A stretch of DNA of 64,000 nucleotides from Owenia fusiformis (lineage: Eukaryota; Annelida; Polychaeta; Sabellida; Oweniidae): the NCBI GenBank assembly GCA_903813345.2, contig CAIIXF020000007.1:2483730-2547729 (forward strand), in the 5' to 3' direction. Each line of letters starts with the position of its first letter. Position 1 is the first letter of the stretch. Shown in pieces: positions 1 to 15,300 of the stretch. A program made the translations under genes and the position numbers. The notes under the pieces are model-generated. The model was not told the DNA's origin. It worked only from the letters and a program-made list of their open reading frames with translations, and did no database searches.

Positions 1-396
1 AAAATAAACATGACTAGACTTTCAGTAAAATCAAGGTTTCAGGAGAACAACGAGCAAAATTATTGAAAGTTGAAATTTTTAACATAGACACACTTTTATT
101 TTAATTTGAAAGGAATAGCAACAATGAAACGGGGCTTATTTGAATATAATATAATAGGGGGTTGCAATTGACAGGAAAAAGACAGGGAAGTCGAAAGTTT
201 TTTCTAACCTGGAAAGACCAGATTTGGCTCAAAATGACTAAACTAGCCAGGGAATTTTAGAATTCTATAACACTTATTAAATATGAACAATATTTAAATT
301 ATCATTGTTTTCAGCAAAAAATAATCAGCTGAAATAATATTATACATGTAAAATATTTCTAAGTTAGTATTGTACATGGGTAACAATGTGTTTCAG
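1..396 (+). other. Upstream sequence, probable intron of the zinc-finger gene
   Basis: AT-rich sequence without a convincing reading frame. It ends in TTTCAG at 391-396, which looks like a splice acceptor for the first visible coding exon. I see nothing else in it. Confidence 0.5.
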
Positions 397-3300
397 CCTG
401 TATATAACCAGCAGCAGCCAGGATCCGTGTACCATCAAAGAGATAGTTATAATCCCAGGCTACCTCAACAACAGTGGAACCATAGTAATAGAGGACCAAA
501 TATTCCAAGACAGAGTAGGCCTACTTTAAGGCCATCTGGTCCACTTCGACCATCAGGCCCATTACCAACACAAAATTCATCACCTTTGAGGCCATCTGGG
601 CCATTGCCAACACAAAATGCATCACCTTTAAGGCCATCTGGTCCATTGCCAACACAAGATGCACCAAGGTTAAGGCCTTCTGGTCCACTTCGACCATCAG
701 GCCCATTACCAACACAAAATTCATCACCTTTGAGGCCATCTGGTCCATTGCCAACACAAGATGCACCAAGGTTAAGGCCTTCTGGCCCACTCCGACCATC
801 AGGGCCTCTACCAACTATACGACAGACTACCCCCCAGTTAAGACCATCTGGTCCTTTAAGGCCATCCGGTCCTTTAAGGCCATCCGGTCCTTTAAGGCCA
901 TCCGGTCCAAATGTTCCCAGAGGAACTACCCCAAATATTGAAAAATCGCAAAATACCCAAACAGAGCCGAAAACTACTGAATTACTTAAAAACTCTAATG
1001 AATCAAGCATAGAAGATCAATCTGTTAAGAAAGAGGATACAGAGGTGAAAGGAGGGGAAAATAAATGTGGATTATGCAATGTCGATTTTAAGGATGAGGC
1101 AGTAAGTGTATTAGTGTAATCACTGTTTCAAATCAAGTAACAGACACTTTATCCATAAGGTTAGATATCAGTTGAGAAAGATAAATGAGCAACACCACAA
1201 ACGAGTGTTCGATTTGCTAAATGATATACCTTACCCTTTAAGCACTTATACCTTTGCGCTCAATCCAATCTTTTATCTCAAATGTTGAAACTAGAGAGTG
1301 TAAAATGTTGAAAGCAATCTCGAAAGAGCATTCCAATATTTACATTTCACTTTTAATCTCAGAAAAGATTGAAATATTGCAATTTTTGTATTTTTTCGAA
1401 ACTTATTCTCAACTCATCTTTAGACTTTGGTGCTCTTTGAATAACTATTTTCTAATCATAGGACTAATAACTGATGTGTATACAATCATTGATAGTAAAG
1501 CTAGAACTATATATCATAATGTGATTGTTTTCAGGGCTATAACCTACACATTAAGGGTGTTCTTCATACACAAAGAGCTGCTGATGAGGAAAAAAGCAGG
1601 AACAGCCCTGAAGAGGAAAAGGACAAAAACAGCCATGGATCTAGTCTCCAATCAAATGTAAGTTTGGCTTCTATACATCTGTGTTTTCAATTACGCCGTG
1701 CAAGCATTGAAAAAACGCAAAGAAAAAATGTTGGACCCGGAAATAAAATGAACTGCGTTTTTTGGACGCAGTGCAAGTCATATGCACAAAATCAACTTTG
1801 GATGAATGATTTGATAAAGATCTGATAAAGATCTTATCTTCAGTCTCTTTATTTCATCAGAATCCACTAGATAATTGAAGGAAATAAAAGAAATAAAATT
1901 TTATTTCGAAGTTTCCTTCCCGGAAATTGATTTCTGATGGAAATAGTATGAGGCATGTGACAAATAGTTATCCTAGATTCGATTTCCAAGCAGTAAGCAG
2001 TACGAGTCCTACGATTGGCCACTAGCTGAAGACATGATATAAACAAAACATTTTTTATTATTGGTCAAGTGTGATTATGTGATCATTATTTAAGAATGTG
2101 CATACGCAAGAGACCGAATCAATAAATGGAACCTTGCACAGATTGCCCCTAAAGCAAGATATTTCCAAGCAATCAAAATCAATAGCAAATTGCTTCGAAA
2201 TACGCGAAGAAAATGTGGTTTTAATGGTCGAATATAAGTTATACCTCACGAGTGATGGTTTTTGTATCATTCAATGACATACTAGATTGCTAGAACGCTG
2301 ATTTAGACCGATAGATAGCAAAAGCAATACAAAACATCAATTTTATTTCGTCCGGTGTAAAAACGTGACTTTGAATTCCTGGGAACATTTTTTCAAGGAC
2401 AAACCTACTGAAAACACTGATACATGTATGTTAATATTTATATGTTGTTGAAAGCTGGGTTGCTTTAAGTTTTTCTTACATGAGACTAAATTAGATAAAG
2501 ATGTAAACAAAATCAGTAGGACAGGTATGTAGGGTAAATCAACTGCAACAATTACTGCACTGCCATCTATACAAGTCCTTAGATTAACACCACTGCTAAA
2601 TATGTTTGGGCCAACATATCAATAATATCTAGGATCTATGATATTTTTTATCAACACAACTACAGCGCTTGCATTAGGTTAGAAAATTTGTGAGTCCCAA
2701 GGACGCAATTTTTTTTTAAAAGTGTGTCCTTTGGAAAAAAAGAGTGTCCCCTATTTTTCAGTTTTTGATTTCTTGCCGCGAATTTAAAACGGAAGTAAAC
2801 ATTAAGTACGGACTGAATAAATGCATGTTCGTTCATTCGACAATGAATACATTTTATTTCATGAATAACCTAATATTTGTTTCTGAATAGGAAAAACTTT
2901 GGCGTGTCATGGTTTCAAATCTAAAAATAAACAAAGTCGAAAAAATTCGAGAGAATCATGATTATTTGTAAATATTCAACATGTTGAGCCTTATTTACGA
3001 TTCAAATGAAGGTGAGAGATCATAATTATTTGTTTTTGTTAGGTATCGTTGTAAACACATTGTAGTATTGACCTAAAAAAATTTTGCGTCCAAAAAACGG
3101 AAATATTTTCAATTTTTGCGTCCTCCAAATTATTTTTGAGTCCTTAACATGTACGGGACGCCGTTAATGTAAGCCCTGCAACTATGAAATAACGTTTTAT
3201 ATGAGAAATAGATTAAAATTACTAATTAAAGAAATAAAAGTATTTATAAATAAAAATTTAAGAAAAATGAAATAATTTTTTTAGATTGATCCTAGCAGTG

Positions 3301-6300
3301 ATTCTTGTGACAAGGAACCTACAAAGACTGTTTCTGAGTCTACTGATAGTAAAGAGAAGGGGAAAGAAGCAGAAAAGAATGGAGCAGGTGATGAGAAACA
3401 AGAGGAAGATGATGACTGGAAGTGCTGTACTGTCTGTAATGTGGACTTCACCACTAAAGGAGTAAGTTAAGCTAGCCCAGTTTAAAAATGAATTTTTATG
3501 AGCTCCTCCTTTTATTATTGGTCATTATCTGAAAGAAATTTTTTTTTAAAATTTTTTAAAATCAACACCTATACAGTTTTTTATCATACCATCGGTGGGA
3601 TATAGTCGTCATAGTCATCGTGATCGTTATTGTTGTAGTGATCGTCCCACTTTTTTGTCATCGCAATTTTCAGGAAAACCACTCATCAGATTTTCTCGAA
3701 ATTTGCACATAGTTTTGAGTAAGGATACTAGCAGTTACCATTGGTTATTTGGTTTCCTGTTTAAAAAACTTTTTCTCATTTTCTGGCGCGTCACAGCGCC
3801 ATCTAGTGTTTGATAAATGAATCAAGGTTTATTCTCAATAGGGTAAGTACTAATCTATCAGGAAACATTTACAATTTAGGTTAGAAACAGAATTTTTAGA
3901 GATGGCGGAATGATTTTGGAGACTATGTAGAGCAAAACAATTTTCTGAAACAGGTAGCTTTACAGTGTTAGCTCTCTCCAGTTTCAGTTATCTCACAAAT
4001 TCGCACACATGATAGAGGGTGATCTCGTTCACATCATGTGCCTTGTTTGGTGAAAATACAAGTATATGAAAAAAGTAAGGAGGCTGGATGGGTTTTGAAG
4101 CCAGAAACAGAGGTTTTTATTTCAGGATAAAAATTGTATATTACTCGGATAAGATTTATATCTTCTTTGCTTTAATAAGAAAGAAAGAAGGCTAAAATCA
4201 TATATTACTTGAATAAACATTGTATATTCTTTGTTGTAATAATCTGTCTACTAATTTTAAGTAAGACACATAGTGTCCCCTTAGTGTCAAAAAGATAAAA
4301 TCGAGTTAGTGCTTTTTATGTCACCTCCAAAAAGTGGTGACACATGTTGTTATGGTCTCTATTTTTGTGATTGCAATCTGTGGGGGATGTTTGGTGGTTG
4401 GCGTCTGTAACAAATTCTTACAACTTCCAATGACTTAACAAATACTGTTTAGACTGACTTCAATTTTTTTCAAAATCATCTACAAGTTCTCAAAAGCTCA
4501 AATCTGACTATAGATCTGTGATTTGACCTTCTCATGAAAGAATTGACCTGAAATGAGCTTCTCAAGATTTGACCTCCAATAACCATCTAAAGGTAAAATG
4601 AGGTTGAAAAGGTAAAAAAGGTTTTTTCTCATCTTGCTTCAAATTGACCAATTTCTTTTCAAAATCATCTACAAGTTCTCAAAAGTTCAAATCTAACTAT
4701 AGATTTGAGATTTGACCTTTTGAGATTTGACCTTCTCAAGGTCAAAAAGATTCATAATATTGTGAGCAACTAGGTGGTGACATTTTGTCATGTTAATGCC
4801 TTGTTTATTTCATGTTATGGTGTTGTCTTGTTTTTCAGAATTATCACATCCATATGCGAGGAATCCTGCACATGCAGAGGGTACTAGAAAACGACAAGAA
4901 GGAAAATCCAAAGAATTATGAAGAAGTTCCAGAAGAACCTCAAACAATGGTACAGCTCCTGTTTTTAAAATACAATAGCATGAATCTACCCTGTACAAGA
5001 CCTTGACTTCATCTACACTCTGATTTAGAGAACACGTTTTAATAAGTAATATATTATCTGCCACTTAAAGCTTCTATCGAGATCATTTAGATCATGTTTA
5101 AATCTTAGGTAGAATGGATTGGCCCTTTATACAATGTGAACGTCTCGGAGTTGAGTCTCAGTTGAGTGTCAGTTGAGTTCATGATTCAGTGTTATCCTGG
5201 AGAACAATTCATTGTTGATTTAATAATATTATATATAATTATAGCCTGTTGCCATAAAGAACAAAAATTGGGAATCGGCTCAGTCCCGTAATCTGACCCC
5301 GAAAGATTTCTCCAGTAGCAGCTGTGAATTTTACTGTGAGGTGAGTACAAAACATATTTTATTACAGCAATACTTAGAAAGTGAACTCCTTGAAAAAAGT
5401 GAAAAATGGTGAAATGAAAATCGAGATTTCAGGTGTTCAATTTTGTGGGATTGCACTTTCTATAATTCTTGTTGAAAAATATATATGTCATGTGATGTAC
5501 GTATATATGCTGGTAAATATATGTATACTGTTGTTAGTGTTTAGAAGGTCTAAAGGTATGTAAATTAAGGAAGAAATCTCATCTTCGAAATCCAATATAG
5601 TAAAATCTGTTACAGGTGTTTTAGTTGAATTAATTCCTCATTTCACTGAATGCATTTACTACCAATCACAGAAACTTTGTGAGTGCACAGGCTGTGAAAT
5701 CAATTTAATGGGTTTGGAGTGTGTTCTGAACCATTGGGTACTTCGAATTTAAAATTATATATTTTTTTAAAACGTTGTGTTCGAAGACACACTCGATTCT
5801 GTCAGCCTAGATCATGTGAAATTTTGTTAGAGTAAGCATATTGTTTAATATGCTGATGACTGTTGTCACGCGAAGAAAACAATGTACTATGTTATAACTA
5901 CATATACAACAATCTGATTATACAATTATAATAGGTCAAAGAGAGTCAGCTGTTTTGGCAATTGACCATTGGTTGTATCGCTGGTTAATAGTATTTGGAG
6001 ATTCCCTTAAAATTACGTCGAAATGAAACAGACAGAAAAATTATGAAGTATGAAGCCAAACAATTGTTTGAATTCAGTTATTGTTGTAGATTAGTCTAAT
6101 ACTTTAGATTTTCCCCAGAGTAACAATTATAGACCTCTCCAAATAGTAGACCTTCTTATGGTCATAGTTCCCAGTGGACAATGGTGGAGGGATATAATTA
6201 AAATAGTCAACTTCAGGGAGGTCAAGAATTGTTCATGCTTACTTTATCTCCATTCTTTGTGCATGAATAACTTCAAAACCTCTATATGTCTTGGAGTTGA

Positions 6301-9300
6301 AACAATTAAAATGTGTGAACTTGATTGAAACAGAGAATAGATTAGAATGACTAAATTGAAATAAATCAAACAATCAAAATGTTTTTTTTAAGAAATTCAA
6401 AGTGTCACAGTGTAAAAGTTTCATAAATTAATAACTTCATTGAAGTAAGTATTCTTTAGTGTGTATGTATTTATAAGGTATTAAGAAACACATTCATTGA
6501 AGCATATTTTTCTCTTAGTGTGACAACTTTCAAATATCAATAAGCAATGCTAAAGTGGAGTTTTGACACCCAAGTGATTTGTCAGCGGACTTCTGCATTT
6601 ATACAAAGTGTTATGCCAATGGATTATAATGATTCTACATTATGCATGCATGATATGCGACTTGATAAAGTCAAAGGAATTTGCTGACTCTCAAGAAAAG
6701 TTTAGTCTTGTTTTGGAGAACAAAGTTCATCAGTCTACTGCATGTTACGCCTGCTTTGGACAATTCTTGATATTTCTATATTTTTCATAAAAAAATTATT
6801 AGCGCAGTACACTGATTAATTTCTTTCTCCAACTATACACATGTCTTTTATTGACTCTGTCTACTGCATGCTATGCCTACTTCGAACAATTATGATATTA
6901 TTACATCTTGTAGATTTAAATGTCCTCCTTTAAATATTCATAATTTCATTTGGGTTTTTCATAAAAACATTATTAGCCCAGGAGACTGTTCTCCAAACCT
7001 AGATTTGTCCTTTCCCATTGATATTACCATTGAAAGGGGAAGTTAGTAACATGACCAAAGGAAATATACCATATATCATACTGGCATGGGATTAGAATTA
7101 AATGAATGATATTCATGAGGATATAGAATGATGATAATGAGAGGAATTTATACCATTTGATTAAACCATCTCCGCAGATCTCTGTTTCGTCTCATGGACG
7201 TGTGACCACATATAAATCATCATTCTCCCTTGTAGTGCTAGTCTTCAATATAGCACTGCAGCGGGTAGATCTTTCACCGTAACCATTGTAACCTCATTAA
7301 TGAATACATTTTTTATAAGTGATAACAAAATTGAATAAATCTGTGATGAAAACAAGGGGCATTTTTTGATTATTTTTTCATCTGCACACTGCATTGTCTA
7401 TTCTGATACATTACAAGGGGGTTTGTTAATCATGTTAAACTAAGTTACTCTTAATTCATTTCATTGTTATTAGACATGTCAGACAAAAGCCACACATATA
7501 ACTGCATGAGTTCTCCTCAATTCACTGAGTCCATCAAGTCAAAATACATCATTAATGGAACTATGTAAAAATCTTTGGAGATCCTATCCAAACGATGAAT
7601 TATTCAGCGCCCCAGATCCCCATCCCTGAAATATATTTTCACAACAGTTCAGGGTTCACAAACAGTCAGGTGTATCCTCTGGATGAATGCAGAGCTCAGA
7701 ACCTCACATTATCTTTAGTTGGAGTACCATATTTATTCAAGATATCAGTTTGAATATTGATAAGTGTTTCATAGCCTTAACAACATGTAATTGATGAGTC
7801 CATAATTGTTTGTTACAAAGAGCATGTGTGACTTCTCTTTTATAGTTTATACTATAATATTGTGCTCAAATGTACTTAACAAATCCTTAAATGCAGGATG
7901 TCCAGTTATTTGTTCTGCTTTCTCTTGCCAAATATAGAATGTCCTAATTTTCTACTCATTACTTTTGAAGTGTGTTAAGTATGCAATACCTGAACTTCAG
8001 GACCTTCAAGACCTGGGTCCAGCAGGATGATATGGTCAGGAGTTAAGATTGTAGACAACATTTGTTTGATATTAATAAACCTTTAACCTTAACCAAACCA
8101 AGTAAAATCTGAAATGTTCAACATTTCATCATCCAAACTATAAGGTTTGATCATAATCAAGCCCAAAGAAATCAAATATCTTCAAAATTGGAGAAATGTC
8201 ATGAGCTCCTGGTAGGATAATATCAACTGAATGGGACGATGATACTAACCTATAATTGTATTCAACATCAATAAAATTAACTCAGTATTTGTATTCTTCT
8301 GATATGGTTGGGTTAGTATCACTGCCAAAAAATGGAATTTTAGTTTTTAGTCAGTGATTTAAAAACTAGAATTAAACAAATGACTTTAAACTAACCTACT
8401 ACAGTACATAATTCATTTAGTGCCAAAAGAACAATCCGGTACAAGATAACAAAATTCCATTATGATAAAGTTCAAGCAACAGGGTTTGCTCATTTTTATA
8501 ACTCATTTGTTATTTTCACGATTCATGATTAATGATTCGTGTTAATAACGATTTGTCCATAGCAAATTAGCTTTGAGAAAGAGGCCTCGTGCATCACAGC
8601 TAGTTGCATTCTTTGTTTTCAAATGTAACTTTCTAGGTGATCAGTGTCTACAATGACTCAATTCACATTTTAAAACTGTTAATGCGCTGCATGACATCAG
8701 GGTAACAAGCCTACATTTAAAAGGTTCAATGTAAATACTGTAATCACTGTATCAAGCACCCACCCTCTAATAAATGCCTACCCCACTTTATAAAGCTCAA
8801 GAAGTATCAAGGAATGACCAAGTAAAAGATACATCAAATAAAATAGAATTTCCAAGGTAATCAAGTGGGTGATAATAGAGTGCTCACACTAAAATGCAGT
8901 CAATGACTCTTGGTCCATTTTAGCATTAGTCATTCTTGGCAAAACAAATTGCCATACATGAAACTCCCTGGGATTTTTTTCATATATGGGCGTTTATCAG
9001 AATGGGCAGGCGCTAATTACAGAGAATATGGTAAGATAATTATAGTCTTATTCTGTTTGCCTTACTGGATGTGTCATGAGATTCATAAACATGTTCTTCA
9101 TGTTTGTTATCAAATCACACAAGTTTTTTTCTATTCACAACCTTTCTTTTCATGGGACATAAAGGGACAAAATCAGACAACATCAGACAATGTCCAAGTG
9201 ACAACATTGGACAAAAAGGGACAATGAGGGGCAATGTCCCCTGATGTCCCATAGGAATTCCAAACTTGTCCCTTCATGTCCCATGAAAATATTTTACTCA

Positions 9301-12300
9301 ATACCTCCCTTGATGTCCCAATATGTCCCATTGGTGTACAGCTAGCTTTACAAACCTGGAGTTGTTATATAGAGTTTTTTATGAGATCATCATGTGGTTT
9401 TTCAATTTTTATAGTTAACAATGACACAACTTTAATCTCTCAATATGATGATATTAAACACTTGTTTGATATCTCGGTTAATATGGTGTCTGTTGTGGTT
9501 CCTTCATTCAGGAAGAACATTGGCCTTCTGTATAAAACCCATATACAGTATAATATATATATGTGACCATACAGGGCAGCATGTCTGTTGCACACTATCG
9601 GTCTGTACTTTCAATGCCATATTTGAATTTAGTGATGTTAGTAGGTTTTTCAAAGTGCCACAGTATTGAACTATGTTTAAAAATGATTTATTTTAGTTAA
9701 TATCACACATTACTTATTCAGTACTAATGTTGGTTTACATTGGATTATCTTGACACATACTAGGTAGCCCTCTATCTGTCACAAACAATATATACAGACT
9801 GAGAACAAGGACCATGTTGATGAATATATCCTGATGACATTGATATGTAGACTGCCTTGTGTAGTTTAAAATAAAAGTGGAGAGGGGAATGTCTTCAAAC
9901 AGCTGTGACCTTTACTGAGGTCCATGTTATGATTTTAACACAAACATGAATAAAAGAGATACATACAATTTGAAATTCAAATATGAAATAAGATGACGTC
10001 ACAGTAAAAAATATGTTAAATATGTTGTAACTTGGTAGTAGGGGTCTCATGGGTCAGATCTTTTTCGGGTCAGGTCATGCCAGAAAAAGTGTGCGAGTCT
10101 GGTAATTTCGGGTCGAGTCAGAAGGAAACAGAAAAATGATTTTGACTTGACCATCTAAGTAAATACACAATGCATTGTTTAAGCCTGGATTAATGCATAT
10201 TATGATTTGATAAAAGAAAATGATAGAAACCTACCATTTTATCATTGGGGAAGAGCTGCAAATAAGCCAGCTGGAAATTTTTCTCAGGAATACAAAGCAT
10301 TTAACGATAATTTATGATATTCCTGAGTGTTCTGACCTGACCCAAAATTGGTAAGCAGTTCTTTGTGACCTGACTTGAGCCTTCTAAACTTAGATTCGGG
10401 TTGATGTTGGATTGATGTGACACCTCTACTTCATAATGTCACTTTTTTACTGAGGCAGTATGAATTCGTAATGAGAGGTTTAAAGAGGTTTCATTGTAAT
10501 ATCTAAAACATGAAAAATACAGATAAAATATATATCCAAATACTATTTTTTGTGATATAAATAATATGTGATAAAAGCTATCATAAACATGAAAAATATA
10601 GATAAAATATTTATCTAAATACTATTTTTTGTTATATAGATAATATGCAATAAAAACTATCAATAACTGAATAAATAATTTTATGTACTAAATTTCTGAC
10701 AAATTTCTTGTATGTACTTGCATTTTCACTTACTATTTCCTTCCACGTAGAACTGTTGCAAAGTTTCATGCCTGGTATGCCTGTCATTCAGGGCTGATTT
10801 TATATCTTCAGAGACTTCCATGGCTTCAAACCATATCACAATTCCTTTCTGATGATAAGCTTGCCACTTTTTAAGGGCAGATTCCATACTTATGAAAGGT
10901 CTTTCCAACAATCTGAAAGATGCCGAAACTACATGCTTCCTGATTGTGCCTATCTCATGTATATTTTACAATCGTTTTTTGATGCAGGTCTCTCTGCAAC
11001 TATGAAATGATTGGCATCATTTGTAATGCGATGATGGACCTTCCCGCTGCTTTAAAGGGTGCCATCACATGTAATAACCACACTATTCTTATTCTTTGGA
11101 AGATAACAGCATCACTCTTTTTTGAGATACCAAGTCCTAAATCTCAGATTCAGATGTCGGGCTTTCTTTGGGATCAGCACAAACACTATTGTCCTGCCTC
11201 AAGTCAGACACCTTTCTTTGTAATGAGCATGCACTATTGTGATTCTTCTCATCCCTCCTCAGTGATGAATTTTTCACTTGGTTGTTCGAGGAACTAAAAG
11301 TATTAACCTGTTAACCTCGCTTGTTATATTTGCCAGAAGGTGACAGAGTATGGCTGTCATATGTAACTGTGGCCCAATAAATGTACTATATTCTGTTTAC
11401 AGATCCCGGATTAAAAATTTAAACCATTCTTGTAACTTGTTCTGAGTGCTGTGGACAGTTTATCTCAATTATATGATATTACACTTAAAAGAAATTCGAT
11501 TGAAATCTGGAATTCGATTTGGACTTGGCAAAAACATCGCGACTGTGCGAAGGAAAAAATAAAGCAATGTTGAGGAATGTTTAACAATTATTGATAATGA
11601 CAAAACTTCACAAAATTGGACCAATTAAAAATATGAACGAACGGAAAAGTTCATCCTTTACTCTCTACAATAATCAAAGCGTATTGCAGGGATAAAGAAT
11701 GAATTTGCTAAACAGAATTTCGTTGGATCGTGAATAATGCAGCCACCATGGGAAGTTTGATATTATTGCTATGTAGCCCACTACTAACTTATTAAAGGGG
11801 CAATGGCACTCTCTGCCCTAACATATCAGTAGTGTTACACAGCAGGTTCACCTGCATCATTATGAAGCATTTTTACCAATAAAGCTAATGAAGAATTTTT
11901 GAGGTTTAACACGAGCACAAAATCTTTTGGCCAAAATGAAGCAGTTAAAGCTGCTGTGTAATATATGAATTGCAGATATATTTATTTTATAAAAATGCAA
12001 GAGTCATAATGGATCATCATTGTAGTGAAAGGATGAATAGAAAAGTATTTAAATTTCTATAAAAAGATTTACAGTATTTAATTTGTTTTCTTGAATTTTA
12101 CTTTAGATTTGCAACATACCCTGTTCAAGTTTGGTGGTATACAATGATCATATTGCTGGACAGAAGCATCAAAAGGTAAGTGATGCATTTCATTGACATA
12201 TATTTCAATCAACATGACAACAGTAATGTCATATGCCTCTGTCACTCTATAGCATGTCTAATTTCACCACAACAAATACTACTGCCAGATAGGATAGGAT

Positions 12301-15300
12301 CAGATAGGGATATACCCTAGGGCAACCATGAGACAACCGCAGATACCGTCGTTATCTCTCACTGAATCTTTGCTGTAGAACAAATATGACTGGTATTATA
12401 CTAATGAACATCAAGGTTGCAGTTAAATCCCACGCTAAGCTTTCTGCTAATGATATAAGATAAGTATCTTTGAACCTTTCATCCTTTATTGAAGTAATTT
12501 TTTTATTTTTTCAGAAACTGAAGCTGAATGATGTCAATGGTAAGAAAGGGATGATCACACTTGTTTACACGCAAACTACTCTCAACCGCAGAGTGTAATA
12601 GAAGAGTGTGATCTACGACAAATAGAAGTATAGCTAAGCAATACCCAGGTCATGGTTGGTTGCTATGCTAGCAACGAAAAATACCTGGATAATGAATGCT
12701 ATAAAACTTCACGATATACTGTCTCATTCTAGAACAGGCAAAGGCCTGTTTTACACTATTTCGATTTGTTTTACTCACATGATGTGGTTCTGACCATAAA
12801 ACAGTTGTTTGAAATCTCTTGTTTGTTATAGTGCATTTATATGAGTGAGTTCATACCAACATACATGTATTCTGTAACTATCCGAAGTTAGATACTCCAA
12901 TTTTTACTTCACTTATTAGCTACTTCATTGACATTTTAGGAACCATCAAATAATAACAACTCTTGTAGCATCTAAGATCCCAACCAGACACAAAGAAAAC
13001 AAACCTATGTACAGATAAGCAATAACTGATCTGATTACTTCCGTAATTCTCCTCCATGTTCTGAAAATACAATTTATTCCTGAGGTTTCTCTTATAATTT
13101 AGAGGAAGATGATGATGTCCATACATCTGTAACACCCTGTATAATGAAACGTAGTTTGTTTATTGTTAGGCAAAAGCACAATAATTGTCCAATGAAGATG
13201 TATGATGTACCTCATCAATACAATAGTTGATATATGATTTCAGTTCAATCTGTTCAAGACGCTGATGATGGAAGAGGAAAATCCAAAAAGAGGTCACTTA
13301 GGATCCAAAAGGAAATTGATCGTTCAAAAGAGGCTTTGATTGGTAAATCTGTCAATTCCTGTACATAAAGACTGTTGTTAGGGATCAAGGGTGTACAAAA
13401 ATCCTGTTACTTGTAAATAATGCTGAAAATTCCCTTGAAGTGTTTACTACATTTTTGAATAAAAATTTTATACCATTGGAAGAAAAATTTCCATAACACT
13501 GATATGATATGTAATACTTAGAACATATGGTAAGCATTAGTAGATAACCATTTAATTTCTTTTAAATTAAATTTCTTGTTTTAAAATGGTGATGTAATAT
13601 CTTTTAGATATTTCCCGAAATAATGTTTTTGAAACAATGTGTCACAAAATATGCCCTACACTATTATACTGAAAAAATTAAAAACAATGATACTTAAGAT
13701 ATTTCTATTACTTGCCATTTATTTCTTCCGGTCATCATTAGCCTTAACAGTTAGCTTTCAAACACCGTTGCTGGAAATTTATCAGTGCAAATTTTGTTTT
13801 ATATAAACTCAGGATTCTTCAGTGAGATACATTACCCACAGTTGTGAGGGGAGAGGGTCGCAGATTAACTGTTCAAATTCCTACATTGACATTTCATATT
13901 ATAACACACTGACGCATATCAACATATCTAACACTGAGTTATGAGGGGTTCACAGATTAACTGTTTAAATACAATAACTTAGTAATTCTTCATTGGACTT
14001 TTGAGATCCTCCCTAGTATGTCACATTCTTAGAAAATTGAATTCTCCTTCCAATGGTATTAAATAGACTTTTGCTGTATGTTTTGATAAATCAAATGGAA
14101 CATTTTTAGTCAAGCCTGTATGTATTTCTGTTGAAAGTTCTTTTTGTTAGAATTGTGTATTTGATATTGTATTTCATTGTTTGTATTCATTATGTGTTTG
14201 TTTATTATTTAGTCTTAAGTAAATGTGTATTTGTCTAAATGTATATTCTTATATCTTTTATTTTCAGGACTTGATTATATTGTTGAATTCCAACGTGAGT
14301 CATTGGATGAAGAGGCTAGATATGTTTGTGAGCTTTGTCAGTCAAAGATGGACCCACGCCAGGTCCTGATGCATGTCACAGGATTAAGGCATAGACAGAA
14401 ATACATGGTGAGATGCATATGACAATCCTCTAATGATAGTAAAATTACCTTTCACATTGTTTTTTTCATGAAGTTGATATACGTTGATACTTCTAGTAAA
14501 CTCTGCAATTAGTACATGGTCTGTTGATATGATCAACAATTATAAGGATCCAAAATTGAAATACTATTGGAAATGTAAACGTCATGAATTTTCTGTTCTA
14601 GAAATATCACTATGTAAAATACTATGATAAGTTGGTCAGTGCGAGTGAGAAGAAATCTATCAGAACCAGAATTGTAGAGGGATATTCTAAGATTATAGAA
14701 GAAGATGAAGGGCGACAATATGTTAGACTTCGCCTAGAAATTAATCCATTTAAATCCAAACCTTCCGATCAACCAAGTGAAATAACATGGGAAGAAGTCA
14801 GTGATAACCGAAAGAGAAGTGAGTTGAGTAATTTTTATTTGTTCATTTCAAAATCATGGCAAAAAAAATATATAGTTGGAGTCAATAAAAGTTTTGCATT
14901 AGTTATTAGCATAATGTAAACTGAACTTAATTATTAAACATGCTATGAACATTGGTACAGTTGCTTTTTTCACTTTGTTGCTTATTTCAGATCTCCCTGG
15001 CATCAAACAGGTGAGTGAGTATGAAGAAGAAACTGATCCTAACCTAACGGATGAGGAGAGATTTTTACAGAAGAAACGTGAAGAGCAGGAAAGAATGGAT
15101 AAACAAGAGGAGAAAGAATTAAGGTAGAAGTCAAATTTACCTGATAATGTATTATCTAATACCATAGGTAAAAAGATTGTTTATCCATGATTCCATTCAT
15201 GTATGTGATTCCAACTAGTACAGAGACCAATCATATTTTCACATTTTGTGATATTTCCTTATTATTATATCATTGGTAGGGATCGTTTTGTGATATACAG

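Larger units (their letters stand above)
5341..12106 (+). other. Large intron 5 of the zinc-finger gene
   Basis: A 6.8-kb intron between the exon ending in GAG|GTGAGT and the exon preceded by CTTTAG. It contains AT-rich DNA, a duplicated segment (GTCTACTGCATG...TTTCATAAAAA near 6735-6805 and 6855-6975), a GGGACA foldback, a small hAT-like inverted-repeat element, a roughly 80-bp tandem duplication and a doubtful minus-strand exon. These are listed separately where supported. Confidence 0.7.

Noticed and set aside
465-1010. Long minus-strand frame opposite the first zinc-finger exon
   Set aside because: It is the shadow of the RPSGPL coding repeat; the plus strand carries the zinc finger and joins in frame to later exons.
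1254-1661. 135-codon plus-strand frame
   Set aside because: Only the last part overlaps a real exon (1535-1657), and the exon is read in another frame that continues both neighbours.
9276-9669. Open frames of 74-96 codons in intron 5
   Set aside because: They start inside the GGGACA foldback, have low-complexity composition and lack splice or family support.
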